Program-made: the position numbers and the translations under genes
Notes under the pieces: generated by a model
Told to the model about the DNA's origin: nothing
What the model saw: the letters and a program-made list of their open reading frames with translations, nothing else
Database searches by the model: none
In this document: positions 1-8,977 of the stretch, piece by piece
Numbering within the stretch: the stretch's first letter is position 1
Layout: every line of letters starts with the position of its first letter
Source: Oryzomicrobium sp.
GTDB lineage: Bacteria > Pseudomonadota > Gammaproteobacteria > Burkholderiales > Rhodocyclaceae
Direction: 5' to 3'
Assembly: GCF_021287045.1 (NCBI RefSeq)
Contig: NZ_JAJTBG010000005.1
Span: 62,001-126,000, forward strand
DNA length: 64,000 nucleotides

Positions 1-1
1 G

Positions 2-1405
2 GGCCTCAAGCCCCTGGTCTACGGCCTGCGCCCGGACGGACTGGCCTTCGGCTCCACGGTGCGGGCGGTGCTGCCCTGGCTACCCCCGGAGGCCCGGGAG
101 TTCAGCCCCGAGGCCATCGACGCCTACCTGGCCCACCGCTACGTGCCGGCGCCCCACACCATCTTCGCCAACCTGCAGCGCCTGGAAAACGGCCACTACC
201 TGAGCTACGACCTGGCCACCGGCCGGGCCGACAAGGTACGCTACTGGTCCCTGCCCTCCGCCCAGCCCAGCGCCGCCCCGGAGGCCGCCGACGAGGCCCT
301 GGACGAGCTGCGCCGGGCGGTGGACCTGCGCACCGTGGCCGACCGCCCCCTGGGCGTATTCCTCTCGGGCGGCATCGACTCCAGCGCCATCGCCAGCATC
401 CTCGCCACCGGCGGCCACGCCGACCTGGGCACCTACACCGCCGCCTTCCCCGGCTCGTCCTTCGACGAAAGCCGCGACGCCGGCGAGATCGCCGCCGCCC
501 TGGGGCTGAAGAACCTGGCCATCCCGGTGCCCACCCGGCTGGACGACCACTTCGCCCGCATCGTCGCCGACCTGGACGAACCCTTCGCCGACCCCTCCAG
601 CTTCCCCACCTGGTTCCTCGCCCGGGAGACGGTCAAGCACGTCACCGTGGTCCTGGGCGGTGACGGGGGCGACGAAATCTTCGCCGGCTACAAGCGCCAC
701 GCCAAGCACATGCGCACCCATTGGCGCGCCGGCCTGCGCCTGCCGCTGCCTCCGGCCGCATCCCTCACCGGCAAAAGCTGGGGCAAGTTGAGCGACGAGG
801 CCCGGTTGCCCTGGGCCACGGCCTACACCCTGCGCTTTTCCGGCTTCACCCCGGCCCAGCGGCGCCATCTCGAAACCCGCTCCCCGGCCCGGGAGGTGTG
901 GTGGCGACCCGCCGACAGCGCCCCCGCCGCACCGCTCGAACAGCTGCTCGCCCTTGACTTCGCCAACACACTGCCCGAGTACATCCTGCGCAAGGCCGAC
1001 CTGTGCACCATGGCCCACGGCCTGGAGATGCGGGCGCCCCTGCTCGACCACCGCTGGCTGGAAAAGCTGGCCGGCGTCGCCGCCGCCGAGCGCTTCACCC
1101 GGCCGGCCAAGAGCTTGCTCGCCCGGGTGATGGCCCCCCTGGCGCCGCTGCGCCTGTTCGAGCGCAAGAAGCGGGGCTTCAACCCGCCCCTGACCGACTG
1201 GTTGCAGGACGACCTGCGCGCCCGCCTCGAGGGCCTGGGCGAGCGCTTGGCCGCCCACACCGGCGGGCAGCTGCGTGCCGACGCGGTCCAGTCCCTGGCC
1301 CGGGCCTACTACGGCGGCGCCCGCCACCTCGCCGAGCAGCTGTTGCAGCTGTACATCCTGGACGAGAGCCTGAGCCAGCTCGACGCCCTGCGGAAGGCCG
1401 TCTGA
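2..1405 (+). CDS. Asparagine-synthase-type amidotransferase, 5' truncated by window edge
   Basis: The open frame runs from the first base, so the true start and the N-terminal glutaminase domain with its catalytic cysteine lie upstream of the window. What remains is the end of the glutaminase domain (GLKPLVYG at the very start is typical) and the whole synthetase domain. The pyrophosphate-binding motif SGGIDSS is encoded around 367-387, and GGDGGDEIFAGY near 658-693 is the usual asparagine synthetase signature. The family transfers glutamine nitrogen to an acyl-adenylate. Because O-antigen and LPS glycosyltransferase genes follow directly, a role in amidating a surface sugar is as likely as free asparagine synthesis. 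The stop codon overlaps the next start by one base (TGATG), indicating translational coupling. A GTG at 59 is internal, not the start. Confidence 0.9.
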   Translation, partial: GLKPLVYGLRPDGLAFGSTVRAVLPWLPPEAREFSPEAIDAYLAHRYVPAPHTIFANLQRLENGHYLSYDLATGRADKVRYWSLPSAQPSAAPEAADEALDELRRAVDLRTVADRPLGVFLSGGIDSSAIASILATGGHADLGTYTAAFPGSSFDESRDAGEIAAALGLKNLAIPVPTRLDDHFARIVADLDEPFADPSSFPTWFLARETVKHVTVVLGGDGGDEIFAGYKRHAKHMRTHWRAGLRLPLPPAASLTGKSWGKLSDEARLPWATAYTLRFSGFTPAQRRHLETRSPAREVWWRPADSAPAAPLEQLLALDFANTLPEYILRKADLCTMAHGLEMRAPLLDHRWLEKLAGVAAAERFTRPAKSLLARVMAPLAPLRLFERKKRGFNPPLTDWLQDDLRARLEGLGERLAAHTGGQLRADAVQSLARAYYGGARHLAEQLLQLYILDESLSQLDALRKAV

Positions 1406-2538
1406 TGACCCTCATCAACTCCCGCAATTCCCGGGTCCCCGGCCGCCTGCTCGTCGCCCTGTTGCTGCTGTGGCGCCTCCCCGCCCTGCTGTGGCCGCGC
1501 CGCCGCCCCGCCACGGTTCGCCGGGTACTGGTGCTGCACCATCTGCTGCTCGGCGACACCGTGATGCTGGCGGGCCTGCTGGCCAAGCTGCGCCAGCGCT
1601 ACCCGGACGCGGTCATCGACCTGGCCACCCCGGCCGCCACCGTGCCCCTGTTCACCGGCCGCCCCTATGACGTGCACGCCCACCCCTTCAACCCGCGGGC
1701 CGTGGCCACCCTGTGGGCGCTCCTCCGCCTCCCGCGCCCGGACCTGGCGGTGATTCCCGCCGAGAACCGCTACTCCCTCCTGGCCCGGGCCCTGGGGGCC
1801 CGCTGGGTGGTGGCCTTCGAAGGCGACAGCCCGGCCTGGAAGAACTGGCTGGTGGACGACCTGCGCCCCTACCCGGCTGAGCCCACCGCCTGGCCGGACA
1901 TGGCCGCCTCACTGGTCGACGGCCCGCCCCCGCCGCCGTTCCGCGCCGCCGACTGGCCGGCCCCGCCGTGCCGCCCCTTCGACCTGCCCCAGGCCTCCTA
2001 CTGCGTCCTGCACGTTGGCGCCAGTTCGCCCCTGCGCCACTGGACACCGGCCAACTGGCTGGCCGTGGCCGACTGGCTGCACGGCCAGGGCTACCAGGTG
2101 GCCTGGAGCGGCGGCAAGGGCGAGGAGGAACTGGTGCGCCAGTGCGACCCGGAGGGCCGCTACCCGTCCTACGCCGGCCAGCTCGACCTGGCCCAACTGT
2201 GGCACCTGCTGGCCCATGCCGCCCTGCTGGTCTCCCCCGACACCGGCGTTGCCCACCTGGGCAAGGCCGCCGGCGCCCCCTGCGTCACCCTGTTCGGCCC
2301 CGGCTCGGCCCTGATCTACGGCCCTGGCCAGTTCTGGGCCGACCACCCCTACCGGGCGGTGACCATCGACCCCTTCCCCTGCCGGGACGGCCGGATGCTC
2401 TTCGAGCGCACCTTCGTCCCCTGGGTGCGCCACTGCGCCCGCCCCCCGTCCCAATGCGCCTCGCCGCGCTGCATGCTGGCCCTGACCGTGGACATGGTGC
2501 AGACGGCCTGCCGGGACGTTCTCGCCATTGCACGCTAG
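1405..2538 (+). CDS. Glycosyltransferase family 9 (heptosyltransferase-like)
   Basis: Encodes a 377-residue GT9 enzyme of the heptosyltransferase type, which moves ADP-heptose or a related sugar onto the LPS core at the inner face of the cytoplasmic membrane. An arginine-rich hydrophobic segment sits near residues 15-35. The N-terminal Rossmann half follows (LGDTVMLAGLLAKLRQRYP resembles the family's GDxxxxxP region), and the C-terminal donor-binding signature SPDTGVAHLGKAAG lies near 2233-2274. Several cysteines cluster in the last 60 residues (CARPPSQCASPRC). The ATG overlaps the stop of the amidotransferase gene. The first codons contain a 9-nt tandem repeat (see repeats). The acceptor sugar cannot be deduced. 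Confidence 0.85.
   Translation: MTLINSRNSRVPGRLLVALLLLWRLPALLWPRRRPATVRRVLVLHHLLLGDTVMLAGLLAKLRQRYPDAVIDLATPAATVPLFTGRPYDVHAHPFNPRAVATLWALLRLPRPDLAVIPAENRYSLLARALGARWVVAFEGDSPAWKNWLVDDLRPYPAEPTAWPDMAASLVDGPPPPPFRAADWPAPPCRPFDLPQASYCVLHVGASSPLRHWTPANWLAVADWLHGQGYQVAWSGGKGEEELVRQCDPEGRYPSYAGQLDLAQLWHLLAHAALLVSPDTGVAHLGKAAGAPCVTLFGPGSALIYGPGQFWADHPYRAVTIDPFPCRDGRMLFERTFVPWVRHCARPPSQCASPRCMLALTVDMVQTACRDVLAIAR
1417..1443 (+). repeat. Three in-frame 9-nt repeat units
   Basis: Three consecutive nonamers, starting AACTCCCGC and AATTCCCGG, lie in the fifth to thirteenth codons of the GT9 gene and encode the NSRNSRVPG stretch. They belong to the same RATTCCCGG-like family seen at 17253, 29754, 39816, 53684 and 61890. 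Confidence 0.55.
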
Positions 2539-2545
2539 CCCCACC

Positions 2546-3928
2546 ATGTCTTTGCACCCTGCCCCGTCCTTCAGCCCGGCGGACCGGCTTCTGATCGGGC
2601 TCGCCTGCGCCCTGACCTTCGTCTGGTCCCTGCCCGACCTGATCGCCCTGCGCATCGGCCTGGCCCTCCTGCTGCTGGGCACGGCCGCCTGGCGAGCCAT
2701 CACCACCCGATCCAGTGCACAAACCACAGCCACTGCGTCCCCCGGCCAGCATCGTAGTGCCACCATCCTCTACGGCATCCTGACCCTGTGGGTCCTGCTC
2801 CAGGCCGGGGTATGGGGGCTCAACCCGGCAGGGGACTTCAAGGAAATCTGGGGGCAATGGATTCGCAGCGGACTGGTCGGCCTGGCCGGCGTCCTGCTCG
2901 CCACGACGGTCCTGCGCAGTCCCCGGCCCCAGGCCGGTGCCCGGCTGGCCTGCGCTCTGCTGGCAACCCTGGCGGCCCTGGTCGCGCTGCATGACGGGGA
3001 TACCGTCTGGCGTTGGCTACAGTTGGGATACTTCCCTTTCCAGCAAATCCGGATCGTGGAAAACCGGACGGTGCTGAGCTACGTCGCCAACCTGGTGCTG
3101 GCCTTCCTCTGTGCCGAAACGGTAGCGCGCCTGCTCCATCGCCGCGCCTACCTGCCGATACCCTCTGCCGGCCTGGCCACCCTGTTCGCCCTCAGCCTGT
3201 TCTGCACCTATGCCCTCGGTACCCGCAACGGCACCCTGGGCATTCTCGGCCTGCTGGCCTCCTCCACCTTCGTCGTCTGGTTCGCCAAGCGCAAGGCGGT
3301 CAGCGTGGGTCTGCAAGCCGGAACGCTGGCCGTTGTGCTGGCTGGCATCGCCGCTTTCGGCTGGGCCACCTTCAAATCCGATCCCCGCTGGCAGGCCTTC
3401 CAGGCAACCGTCGTGGTCGCCTGGGACACGGAGCATCAAGCGGCTTGGAAGGACCCGGAACTGCCCTACCCCCCCCTGCCGGACGGTACGCCGGCTGAAG
3501 GCTCAGCCTACCTGCGCCTGGCCTGGGGAAAGGAGGCCATCCAGGCCATCGCCGCCTACCCCCTGGGTGTCGGCTTTGGCCGCTCGGCCTTCGGCCAGGC
3601 GATGCGCCAGGTCTACCCGGACTACCGCTCGACCGAGCATTCCCATAGCGGCATTTTGGATTTCACCCTGGGCGTCGGCCTGCCCGGCCTGGCCCTGTGG
3701 CTGGCCTTCCTGGGCACCCTCGGCGTGCATGGCTGGCGCGCCTTTTTCGTCCGCGAAAATCCCGCCGGCCTGCTGTTGCTGTTCCTGGTCACCGGCTATT
3801 TCAGCCGCAGCTTGGTGGACAGCAACATCCGGGATCACATGCTGGAACAGTTCATGTTCCTGGCCGGGGTGCTGACGGTGCTGGCCCGGGAAGACCTGCA
3901 CCGCAGCGACGCTCACGACGCGGGCTGA
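2546..3928 (+). CDS. O-antigen ligase / Wzy-like polymerase family membrane protein
   Basis: A 460-residue polytopic membrane protein with about ten to twelve hydrophobic segments. It has the large periplasmic loop between late membrane spans that is typical of WaaL/Wzy proteins (about residues 280-355). The sequence THEHSHS-like (STEHSHSGILDF, near 3628-3663) followed by a glycine/leucine-rich span matches the conserved region of the O-antigen ligase domain (PF04932). Family members join or polymerise O-antigen on the periplasmic side. ATG 2546 is chosen over an in-frame TTG at 2528, which would overlap the upstream stop. Its 3' end overlaps the convergent gene at 3913 by 16 bases. Ligase and polymerase cannot be told apart from sequence alone. 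Confidence 0.8.
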   Translation: MSLHPAPSFSPADRLLIGLACALTFVWSLPDLIALRIGLALLLLGTAAWRAITTRSSAQTTATASPGQHRSATILYGILTLWVLLQAGVWGLNPAGDFKEIWGQWIRSGLVGLAGVLLATTVLRSPRPQAGARLACALLATLAALVALHDGDTVWRWLQLGYFPFQQIRIVENRTVLSYVANLVLAFLCAETVARLLHRRAYLPIPSAGLATLFALSLFCTYALGTRNGTLGILGLLASSTFVVWFAKRKAVSVGLQAGTLAVVLAGIAAFGWATFKSDPRWQAFQATVVVAWDTEHQAAWKDPELPYPPLPDGTPAEGSAYLRLAWGKEAIQAIAAYPLGVGFGRSAFGQAMRQVYPDYRSTEHSHSGILDFTLGVGLPGLALWLAFLGTLGVHGWRAFFVRENPAGLLLLFLVTGYFSRSLVDSNIRDHMLEQFMFLAGVLTVLAREDLHRSDAHDAG

Positions 3929-4956
3929 TCCACGTCGGTGTTTTCGCCCAGGCGTTCCACCGGAACGCCGGCCAGGGGGCAGAAATCCTGGAGCGGCAAT
4001 GCCGCCGGCTGGCCGGTGGCATTACGCACCGCCAGTTCGATGCAATCGCCGCGCAGGCATTGCTCCATAGGGCAGACCGACGTACCCAGGGCGGACAGGC
4101 GGATTTTGCGTACGCCGGGCTGGGTCGGCAGCACCGCGTCGTCCGGGTTGCTCTGACCGAAGAACACCGTGGCGGGCATGCCCATGGCCAGGGCGATGTG
4201 CAGCAGCCCGGTATCGGTGCCGAAATAATGGGCACTGGCGGCAAACCGCTCGATCAGGGCATCCAGGGTGTCAAAAAGAAACACCTCGGCACCGCTGGTG
4301 TCGGCGCCCTGGAGCAGCGCCAGTTCCGCCTCGTTGCGCACCGTCACCAGAATCCTGCGGCCGGGATATTCCCGGGCCGCCAGGGCCAGCACCTGGCGTA
4401 GCGCCGCTGGGGTGAAGCAGCGGCGCTCTTCCTCGGACACCGGGCACACCACCACGCAGTCGGGCTCCCGCGCCGCGCGCTTTGCCGCCAAGGGCGGAAA
4501 CGCCAGCTGCCGGGGGAATTCCAGCCCGGGGTCGAGCATTTTCAGGGCCAGATAGGCCGGGTAGTAGTGCTGCTTGTCGCTGCCCGAGCCGGCGATGTAC
4601 TCCATGCCCGATACCTGGATCAGGGGATTCGAGGAAATCTTCCGCTGCGCCGGGACCAAGCGGCACAGTTGCTCGGTCTTGGGGCCGTAGCCCTTGAGCA
4701 GCACCAGGGCATCGAAACGGCGGGCCAGCAGGCGCAGTCCCAGGCAATACAGGTAGGCCTGGGCCGAACTGCGGTAGCGGACCACCCGGACGTTCGGCGC
4801 GGTGGGATACAGCAGGGTGTAGGGATCCCGGGCCAGGAGCACGATCCGAGTATCGGGGTTGCGCTGGGCGAATTCCTGCAAGCTGGCGAAGGCGAATACC
4901 GATTCGCCCAGCTTGTCCCGCACCATCACGAACAGTCTTTTCACGATCGGGGCCAT
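3913..4956 (-). CDS. Glycosyltransferase family 9 (heptosyltransferase-like)
   Basis: A 347-residue GT9 protein. The N-terminus RLFVMVRDKLGESVFAF is the usual acceptor-side beginning, and the signature FGTDTGLLHIALAMG near residues 240-255 is the ADP-sugar binding region. The C-terminal part carries several cysteines (CPMEQCLRGDC), as many core heptosyltransferases do. ATG 4956 is preferred to an in-frame TTG at 4971. It reads toward the O-antigen-ligase-like gene and shares its last 16 bases with it on the opposite strand. It follows msbA on the same strand with a gap of 31 bases, so the two may be co-transcribed. It is clearly a different branch from the GT9 genes at 1405 and 6848. Confidence 0.83.
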   Translation of the reverse strand: MAPIVKRLFVMVRDKLGESVFAFASLQEFAQRNPDTRIVLLARDPYTLLYPTAPNVRVVRYRSSAQAYLYCLGLRLLARRFDALVLLKGYGPKTEQLCRLVPAQRKISSNPLIQVSGMEYIAGSGSDKQHYYPAYLALKMLDPGLEFPRQLAFPPLAAKRAAREPDCVVVCPVSEEERRCFTPAALRQVLALAAREYPGRRILVTVRNEAELALLQGADTSGAEVFLFDTLDALIERFAASAHYFGTDTGLLHIALAMGMPATVFFGQSNPDDAVLPTQPGVRKIRLSALGTSVCPMEQCLRGDCIELAVRNATGQPAALPLQDFCPLAGVPVERLGENTDVDQPAS

Positions 4957-4987
4957 CGTCGGAGATTGCAATGTGCGACCTGGGCGC

Positions 4988-6778
4988 TCAATTCATGTCC
5001 GCAACCAGCTGGTTGCGGTAGAGGGCGGCATAGGCACCTTCCCGTTCCAGCAACTCGGCATGGCTGCCCTGCTCGACGATGCGGCCCCGGTTGAGCACTA
5101 CGATCTGGTCAGCCCGTTCGATGGTGGACAGGCGGTGGGCGATCACCAGGGTGGTGCGGCCTTCCATCAGGGTATCCAGGGCGGCCTGGACGGCGCGCTC
5201 GGATTCGTTGTCGAGGGCCGAGGTGGCCTCGTCCAGGATCAGGATCGGGGCGTTCTTGAGCAGGGCCCGGGCGATCGCCAGGCGCTGGCGCTGGCCGCCG
5301 GACAGGCGCACGCCGTTCTCGCCGATCAGGGTGTCGAAACCGTCGGGCAGGGCCTCGATGAATTCCAGGGCATGGGCGGCCCGGGCGGCGGCGCGGATGT
5401 CCTCCGGCGAGGCGCCGCGCAGGGTGCCGTAGGCGATGTTGGCGGCGATGGTGTCGTTGAACAGCAGCACTTCCTGGCTGACGTAGGCGATGTGCCGGCG
5501 CAGCCCGGTCAGCGAATAGTTCTGCAGGTCCAGGCCGTCGAGCAGGATCTGGCCCGAGGTCGGGGCGAAGAAGCGCGGCAGCAGGGTGGCCAGGGTCGAC
5601 TTGCCGCCGCCTGACTGGCCCACCAGGGCCACAGTCTGGCCCCGCTCCACCGCCAGGGTCACGTCCTGGAGAGCATCCCGTTCGGCGCCGGGATAGCGGA
5701 AGGTGACGTGGCGGAAATCGATGCGTCCGTCCACCGCGGCCGGCGCCGCCGTGCCCTCGTCCTGCTCCTCGGCCTCGTCGAGCAGGGCGAAGACGCTTTC
5801 GGCGGCAGCCAGGCCGCGTTGCAGGGGGGCGTTAACGTCGGCCAGGTGCTTGAGCGGCGCCAGCAGCATCAGCATGGCGGTGATGAAGGAGACGAAACTG
5901 CCCACCGTGGTGTGGCCGCTGTCCGACTGCTTGAGGGCAACGAACACCACCACCGACACGGCGATGGCGGCGAACAGCTGGGTGATCGGCGTGGTGGCCG
6001 CGGCGGCCACGTTGGCGCGCATGTTGTAGCGGCGCAGGGCCTGGTTGGCGGCGGTGAAGCGCTCCAGCTCCTGGGGTTCGCCGCCGAAGATCTTGATCAC
6101 CCGGTTGCACAGGGCGCTTTCCTGGAGGATCTGGATCATGTGCGCCATGCCGCGCTGGGAGTCGCGGCCGGCGCGGCGCAGACGCCCGGAGAAGGCCTTG
6201 ACCACCACCGCCACGGTGGGGATCAGGATGAAGCACACCAGGGTCAGCTCCCAGTTCAGCCAGAACAGCCAGATCAGCAGCCCGATGACGGTCATGGAAT
6301 CCTTGACGATGGTCACCACCGCGTCGGTGGCCGCCGCCGCCACCCCAGACACGTCGTAGGCGATCTTGGTCATCGGCACGCTGGACGAGTTCTGCTGGAA
6401 GTAGCCCACCGGCAGGCGTACCAGCTTGGCGTACATCGCCTGGCGGATGTCGGTCACCACCTTCTGGGACACCCAGGCGAAACCGTAGGACGACAGATAG
6501 TTGAAGATGCCGCGCAGGATGAACACGCCGACGATGCCGGCGGGAATCCACAGGGGATTGGCGAACGCCTCGGCCTTGTCCTTGGACGCAGCGGCAAAGC
6601 CCTGGTCGAGCATGGGCTTGAGCAGAGCCGGGAAGAGAGGCTCGGTGGCCGCGGTGATGGCCGTCGCCAGCAGGGCCAGGGCGATCGCCCGCCAGTAGGG
6701 GCGGACGTAGCCCAGCAGGCGGAAATAGACGTCGCGGCTGGCGCTGAAGGAAGGCTTGGAGTCGGAGGAATTGGCCAT
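4988..6778 (-). CDS. msbA: Lipid A / LPS core flippase MsbA (ABC transporter)
   Basis: A 596-residue half-transporter with an N-terminal six-helix exporter domain (about residues 15-320) and a C-terminal ATPase domain. Walker A GQSGGGKST lies near residue 390, the ABC signature LSGGQRQR near 490, Walker B ILILDEATSALD just after it, and the H-loop VIAHRLST near 545. MsbA flips lipid A-core across the inner membrane using ATP. This fits the surrounding LPS glycosyltransferase genes, where it would export the core they assemble. ATG 6778 is preferred to a TTG two codons upstream. Length matches the family (about 580-600 residues). Confidence 0.93.
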   Translation of the reverse strand: MANSSDSKPSFSASRDVYFRLLGYVRPYWRAIALALLATAITAATEPLFPALLKPMLDQGFAAASKDKAEAFANPLWIPAGIVGVFILRGIFNYLSSYGFAWVSQKVVTDIRQAMYAKLVRLPVGYFQQNSSSVPMTKIAYDVSGVAAAATDAVVTIVKDSMTVIGLLIWLFWLNWELTLVCFILIPTVAVVVKAFSGRLRRAGRDSQRGMAHMIQILQESALCNRVIKIFGGEPQELERFTAANQALRRYNMRANVAAAATTPITQLFAAIAVSVVVFVALKQSDSGHTTVGSFVSFITAMLMLLAPLKHLADVNAPLQRGLAAAESVFALLDEAEEQDEGTAAPAAVDGRIDFRHVTFRYPGAERDALQDVTLAVERGQTVALVGQSGGGKSTLATLLPRFFAPTSGQILLDGLDLQNYSLTGLRRHIAYVSQEVLLFNDTIAANIAYGTLRGASPEDIRAAARAAHALEFIEALPDGFDTLIGENGVRLSGGQRQRLAIARALLKNAPILILDEATSALDNESERAVQAALDTLMEGRTTLVIAHRLSTIERADQIVVLNRGRIVEQGSHAELLEREGAYAALYRNQLVADMN

Positions 6779-6847
6779 GGGCAAGAAGCGGCGGATGGTC
6801 GTGATCGGCAGGTTATGAGGTAAGCGGTAGACGTCGGGACTTAGGCG

Positions 6848-8038
6848 CTAGCGCCAGCTTCCCTCGGCTTCGGCAAGCAGGGCGTCCAGGGCGGCGAAAA
6901 CGTTTTCCGGGGTCAGGGACACCAGGCAGTCGCTCACCTTGCCGCCGCCGCAGCCGTCGATGCCACAGGGCCGGCAGGGGTGGCTGGTGCTGGCCACCAC
7001 CCGGTGGGGCACGGCGCGGCCGGCGCCGCTGATCGGCCAGGGGCCCCATTCCTTGTCGCCGGAGGGGCCGAACAGGGCCACCGCCGGGGTGCCCATGGCG
7101 GCGGCGATGTGCATCGGCGCCGAATCGACACCGACGAAGGCCCGGGCCTGGGCGGTCAGGGCGGCCAGCTCCTTGAGGGAAAGCTGGCCCGACAGGTCGA
7201 GCACCCGCCCCGGCGCGTCGGCGAGGCCCGCCGGCAAGCCGGCGCGGATGGCCTGGACCAGCCCCTGTTCGGCGGGGGACGGGGCACCGGTGAACACCAC
7301 GTGGGTGCCCCGGGCCAGCAGCCGGGCGGCCAGATCGATCCAGCCGTCCAGGGTCCAGCCCTTGAACATCCAGCGCGACGCCGGGTGGATCTGCACGAAG
7401 TTCCCCGGCGCCAGGCCGGCTTCGGCCAGCAACCCGGCCACCCGGGCGTCCGCCGCGGCGCCGGGCACCAGCACCACGCCCCGTTCCGCCGGCACCGGAT
7501 AGACGCCGATACGGCGCAGGAAATCCAGGTTGCGCTCGACGGTGTGGCGCAGGGCGTTGCTCGGCGCCTCGACGAAATGGCTGAAGCTGCGCTTCCAACT
7601 GCCGCCCCGGCCCTTGACCCTGGGCGCCACCCCGTAGCGGGCGCCGCACAGGCGGGTGATCCAGGCGCCGCGGCGGTGTTCGGTGAGGTGCAGCACCAGG
7701 TCGTAGCGCCGCCCGCGCAGGGTGCGCAGCAGGCCCCATTCGGCGCCCAGTTGGCCCAGGGGGCCGAGCTTCTTCCAGGCGCGGTCGATGGTGTGCAGTT
7801 GGGCGATGGCCGGGTGGCCGGCGAGCATCTCCCGGGTGTCGGCGTAGACCAGGGCGTCGATCTCGGCGTAGGGCGCGGCGGCCTTGAGCACCGAGAAGAC
7901 CGGGGACGAGAGCAGCACGTCGCCATGGTGGCGCAGCTTGATCACCAGCACCCGCCGCACCTCGTGCAGAGGCACCGGGTCGGGGACCCGGGCGGTGAAG
8001 GACAAGGGGGTGGCGGAGGTGACGGGAGACGCGCTCAT
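6848..8038 (-). CDS. Putative LPS heptosyltransferase III (GT9, RfaQ-like)
   Basis: A 396-residue GT9 protein. The N-terminal half begins VRRVLVIKLRHHGDVLLSSP, the arrangement characteristic of the RfaQ/heptosyltransferase III subgroup. The donor-binding signature GVDSAPMHIAAAMGTPAVALFG lies near residues 300-322 and is followed by a tryptophan-containing GDKEWGPW segment. The predicted role is adding a side-chain heptose to the inner core of LPS in the cytoplasm. The frame is open 111 bases further upstream, but that extension is proline-rich and unlike the family, so ATG 8038 is used. It is transcribed in the same direction as msbA with a 69-base gap. Confidence 0.85.
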   Translation of the reverse strand: MSASPVTSATPLSFTARVPDPVPLHEVRRVLVIKLRHHGDVLLSSPVFSVLKAAAPYAEIDALVYADTREMLAGHPAIAQLHTIDRAWKKLGPLGQLGAEWGLLRTLRGRRYDLVLHLTEHRRGAWITRLCGARYGVAPRVKGRGGSWKRSFSHFVEAPSNALRHTVERNLDFLRRIGVYPVPAERGVVLVPGAAADARVAGLLAEAGLAPGNFVQIHPASRWMFKGWTLDGWIDLAARLLARGTHVVFTGAPSPAEQGLVQAIRAGLPAGLADAPGRVLDLSGQLSLKELAALTAQARAFVGVDSAPMHIAAAMGTPAVALFGPSGDKEWGPWPISGAGRAVPHRVVASTSHPCRPCGIDGCGGGKVSDCLVSLTPENVFAALDALLAEAEGSWR

Positions 8039-8186
8039 GGCCGCGCATTCTACCGTGCCACGCCCCGGAACACCGGGGAAAAGACCGGAAACGGGGCGGA
8101 GAACGGCGGGAAACGCCATAAAAGTAGGCCCCGGCGCCAACCCCGGCATGGTTGCGGCGAGAGCAGCCCCGGGCCGGCGTTGGCGG

Positions 8187-8807
8187 TCAGCGGTTCAAGG
8201 CCAGCAGTCGGGGCGGCGCTCCTGCCACCAGGGGCCATTCCACCAGGGTCACGGCGGCGAAATCCACCTGGAGGCGGAACCAGTCGGCGGGGGCGATGCC
8301 CAGTACGGCCCCCACCAGGGCGCGGACCACGCCGCCGTGGGTGACCACCACCCGGTCGGCGGCCGCTCCCTGGGCGGCGTCGTGGTCCCGGGCCTCGGCG
8401 GCCAGGTCGTCGAGCCATTCCAGCACCCGGCCCTGGAGCATGCGCGCCGATTCCCCGGCGGGCGGGGCGAAATCGCTGATGTCCTCGGCCCAGGCGGTCA
8501 GGGGTTCTGCACCGATGTCCTCCCAGGTGCGCCCTTCCCAGGTGCCGAAGGCCATCTCCATCAGGCGTTGGTCCACCACCGGCTCCGGATGCAGCTCCCG
8601 GGCCAGGGCCAGGCAGCGCGTGAGGGGGCTGGAATAGACCGGCACGGGCAACGCCGCCACCGGCAGCAGGGGCCGCAGCCGCGCGGCAGCATCGGCCGGC
8701 GAGGCGGCCAGGGGCACGTCGCTCTGGCCGTAGCAAATGCCCGGCGGAGCGGCCACCGCCGGGTGGCGGATCAGGTGGAGGCGCAAAGGGGCCGGAACTG
8801 CGGTCAT
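8187..8807 (-). CDS. cobC: Histidine phosphatase, probable alpha-ribazole phosphatase
   Basis: A 206-residue member of the phosphoglycerate-mutase-like histidine phosphatase superfamily. The catalytic RHP triad is at residues 14-16, the acidic FGTWEGRTWEDI segment is near 92-103, and the second histidine is in VVVTHGGVVRAL near residue 155. In cobalamin synthesis CobC removes the 5'-phosphate from alpha-ribazole phosphate. The assignment as CobC rests mainly on position: cobS and cobT lie directly upstream on the same strand. Other superfamily members share the motif, so substrate is inferred. A 170-base gap with short palindromes separates it from cobS. Confidence 0.8.
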   Translation of the reverse strand: MTAVPAPLRLHLIRHPAVAAPPGICYGQSDVPLAASPADAAARLRPLLPVAALPVPVYSSPLTRCLALARELHPEPVVDQRLMEMAFGTWEGRTWEDIGAEPLTAWAEDISDFAPPAGESARMLQGRVLEWLDDLAAEARDHDAAQGAAADRVVVTHGGVVRALVGAVLGIAPADWFRLQVDFAAVTLVEWPLVAGAPPRLLALNR

Positions 8808-8821
8808 GGGTGCTGCCTACG

Positions 8822-8844
8822 ATTCATCGAATTTCGTCATGAAT
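8822..8844. promoter_or_regulatory. Inverted repeat upstream of cobC
   Basis: ATTCAT and ATGAAT form 6-bp arms separated by 11 bases, and the spacer itself contains CGAA-T-TTCG. It lies 15-37 bases upstream of the cobC start, where an operator could sit. A second palindrome, TTCATGCATGAA, is at 8917-8928. No regulator is identified. Confidence 0.3.
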
Positions 8845-8916
8845 GATGCCGGCCGGCGGGTCAATCGCCAAATCCGGCGCGGACCTTTGTCTTTTTGGCG
8901 CTAAAAGCACATGCGT

Positions 8917-8928
8917 TTCATGCATGAA
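8917..8928. promoter_or_regulatory. 12-bp perfect palindrome TTCATGCATGAA
   Basis: A perfect 12-bp palindrome in the cobS-cobC intergenic region. It shares the TTCAT/ATGAA half-site with the inverted repeat at 8822-8844. Two copies of the same half-site pair within 110 bases of an otherwise GC-rich gap suggest a binding site, but this is inference. Confidence 0.3.
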
Positions 8929-8977
8929 TCATGCTCCAGGCCGGTGCGGCACCGTCGCCGGGCGCGCACCGCCTCCG

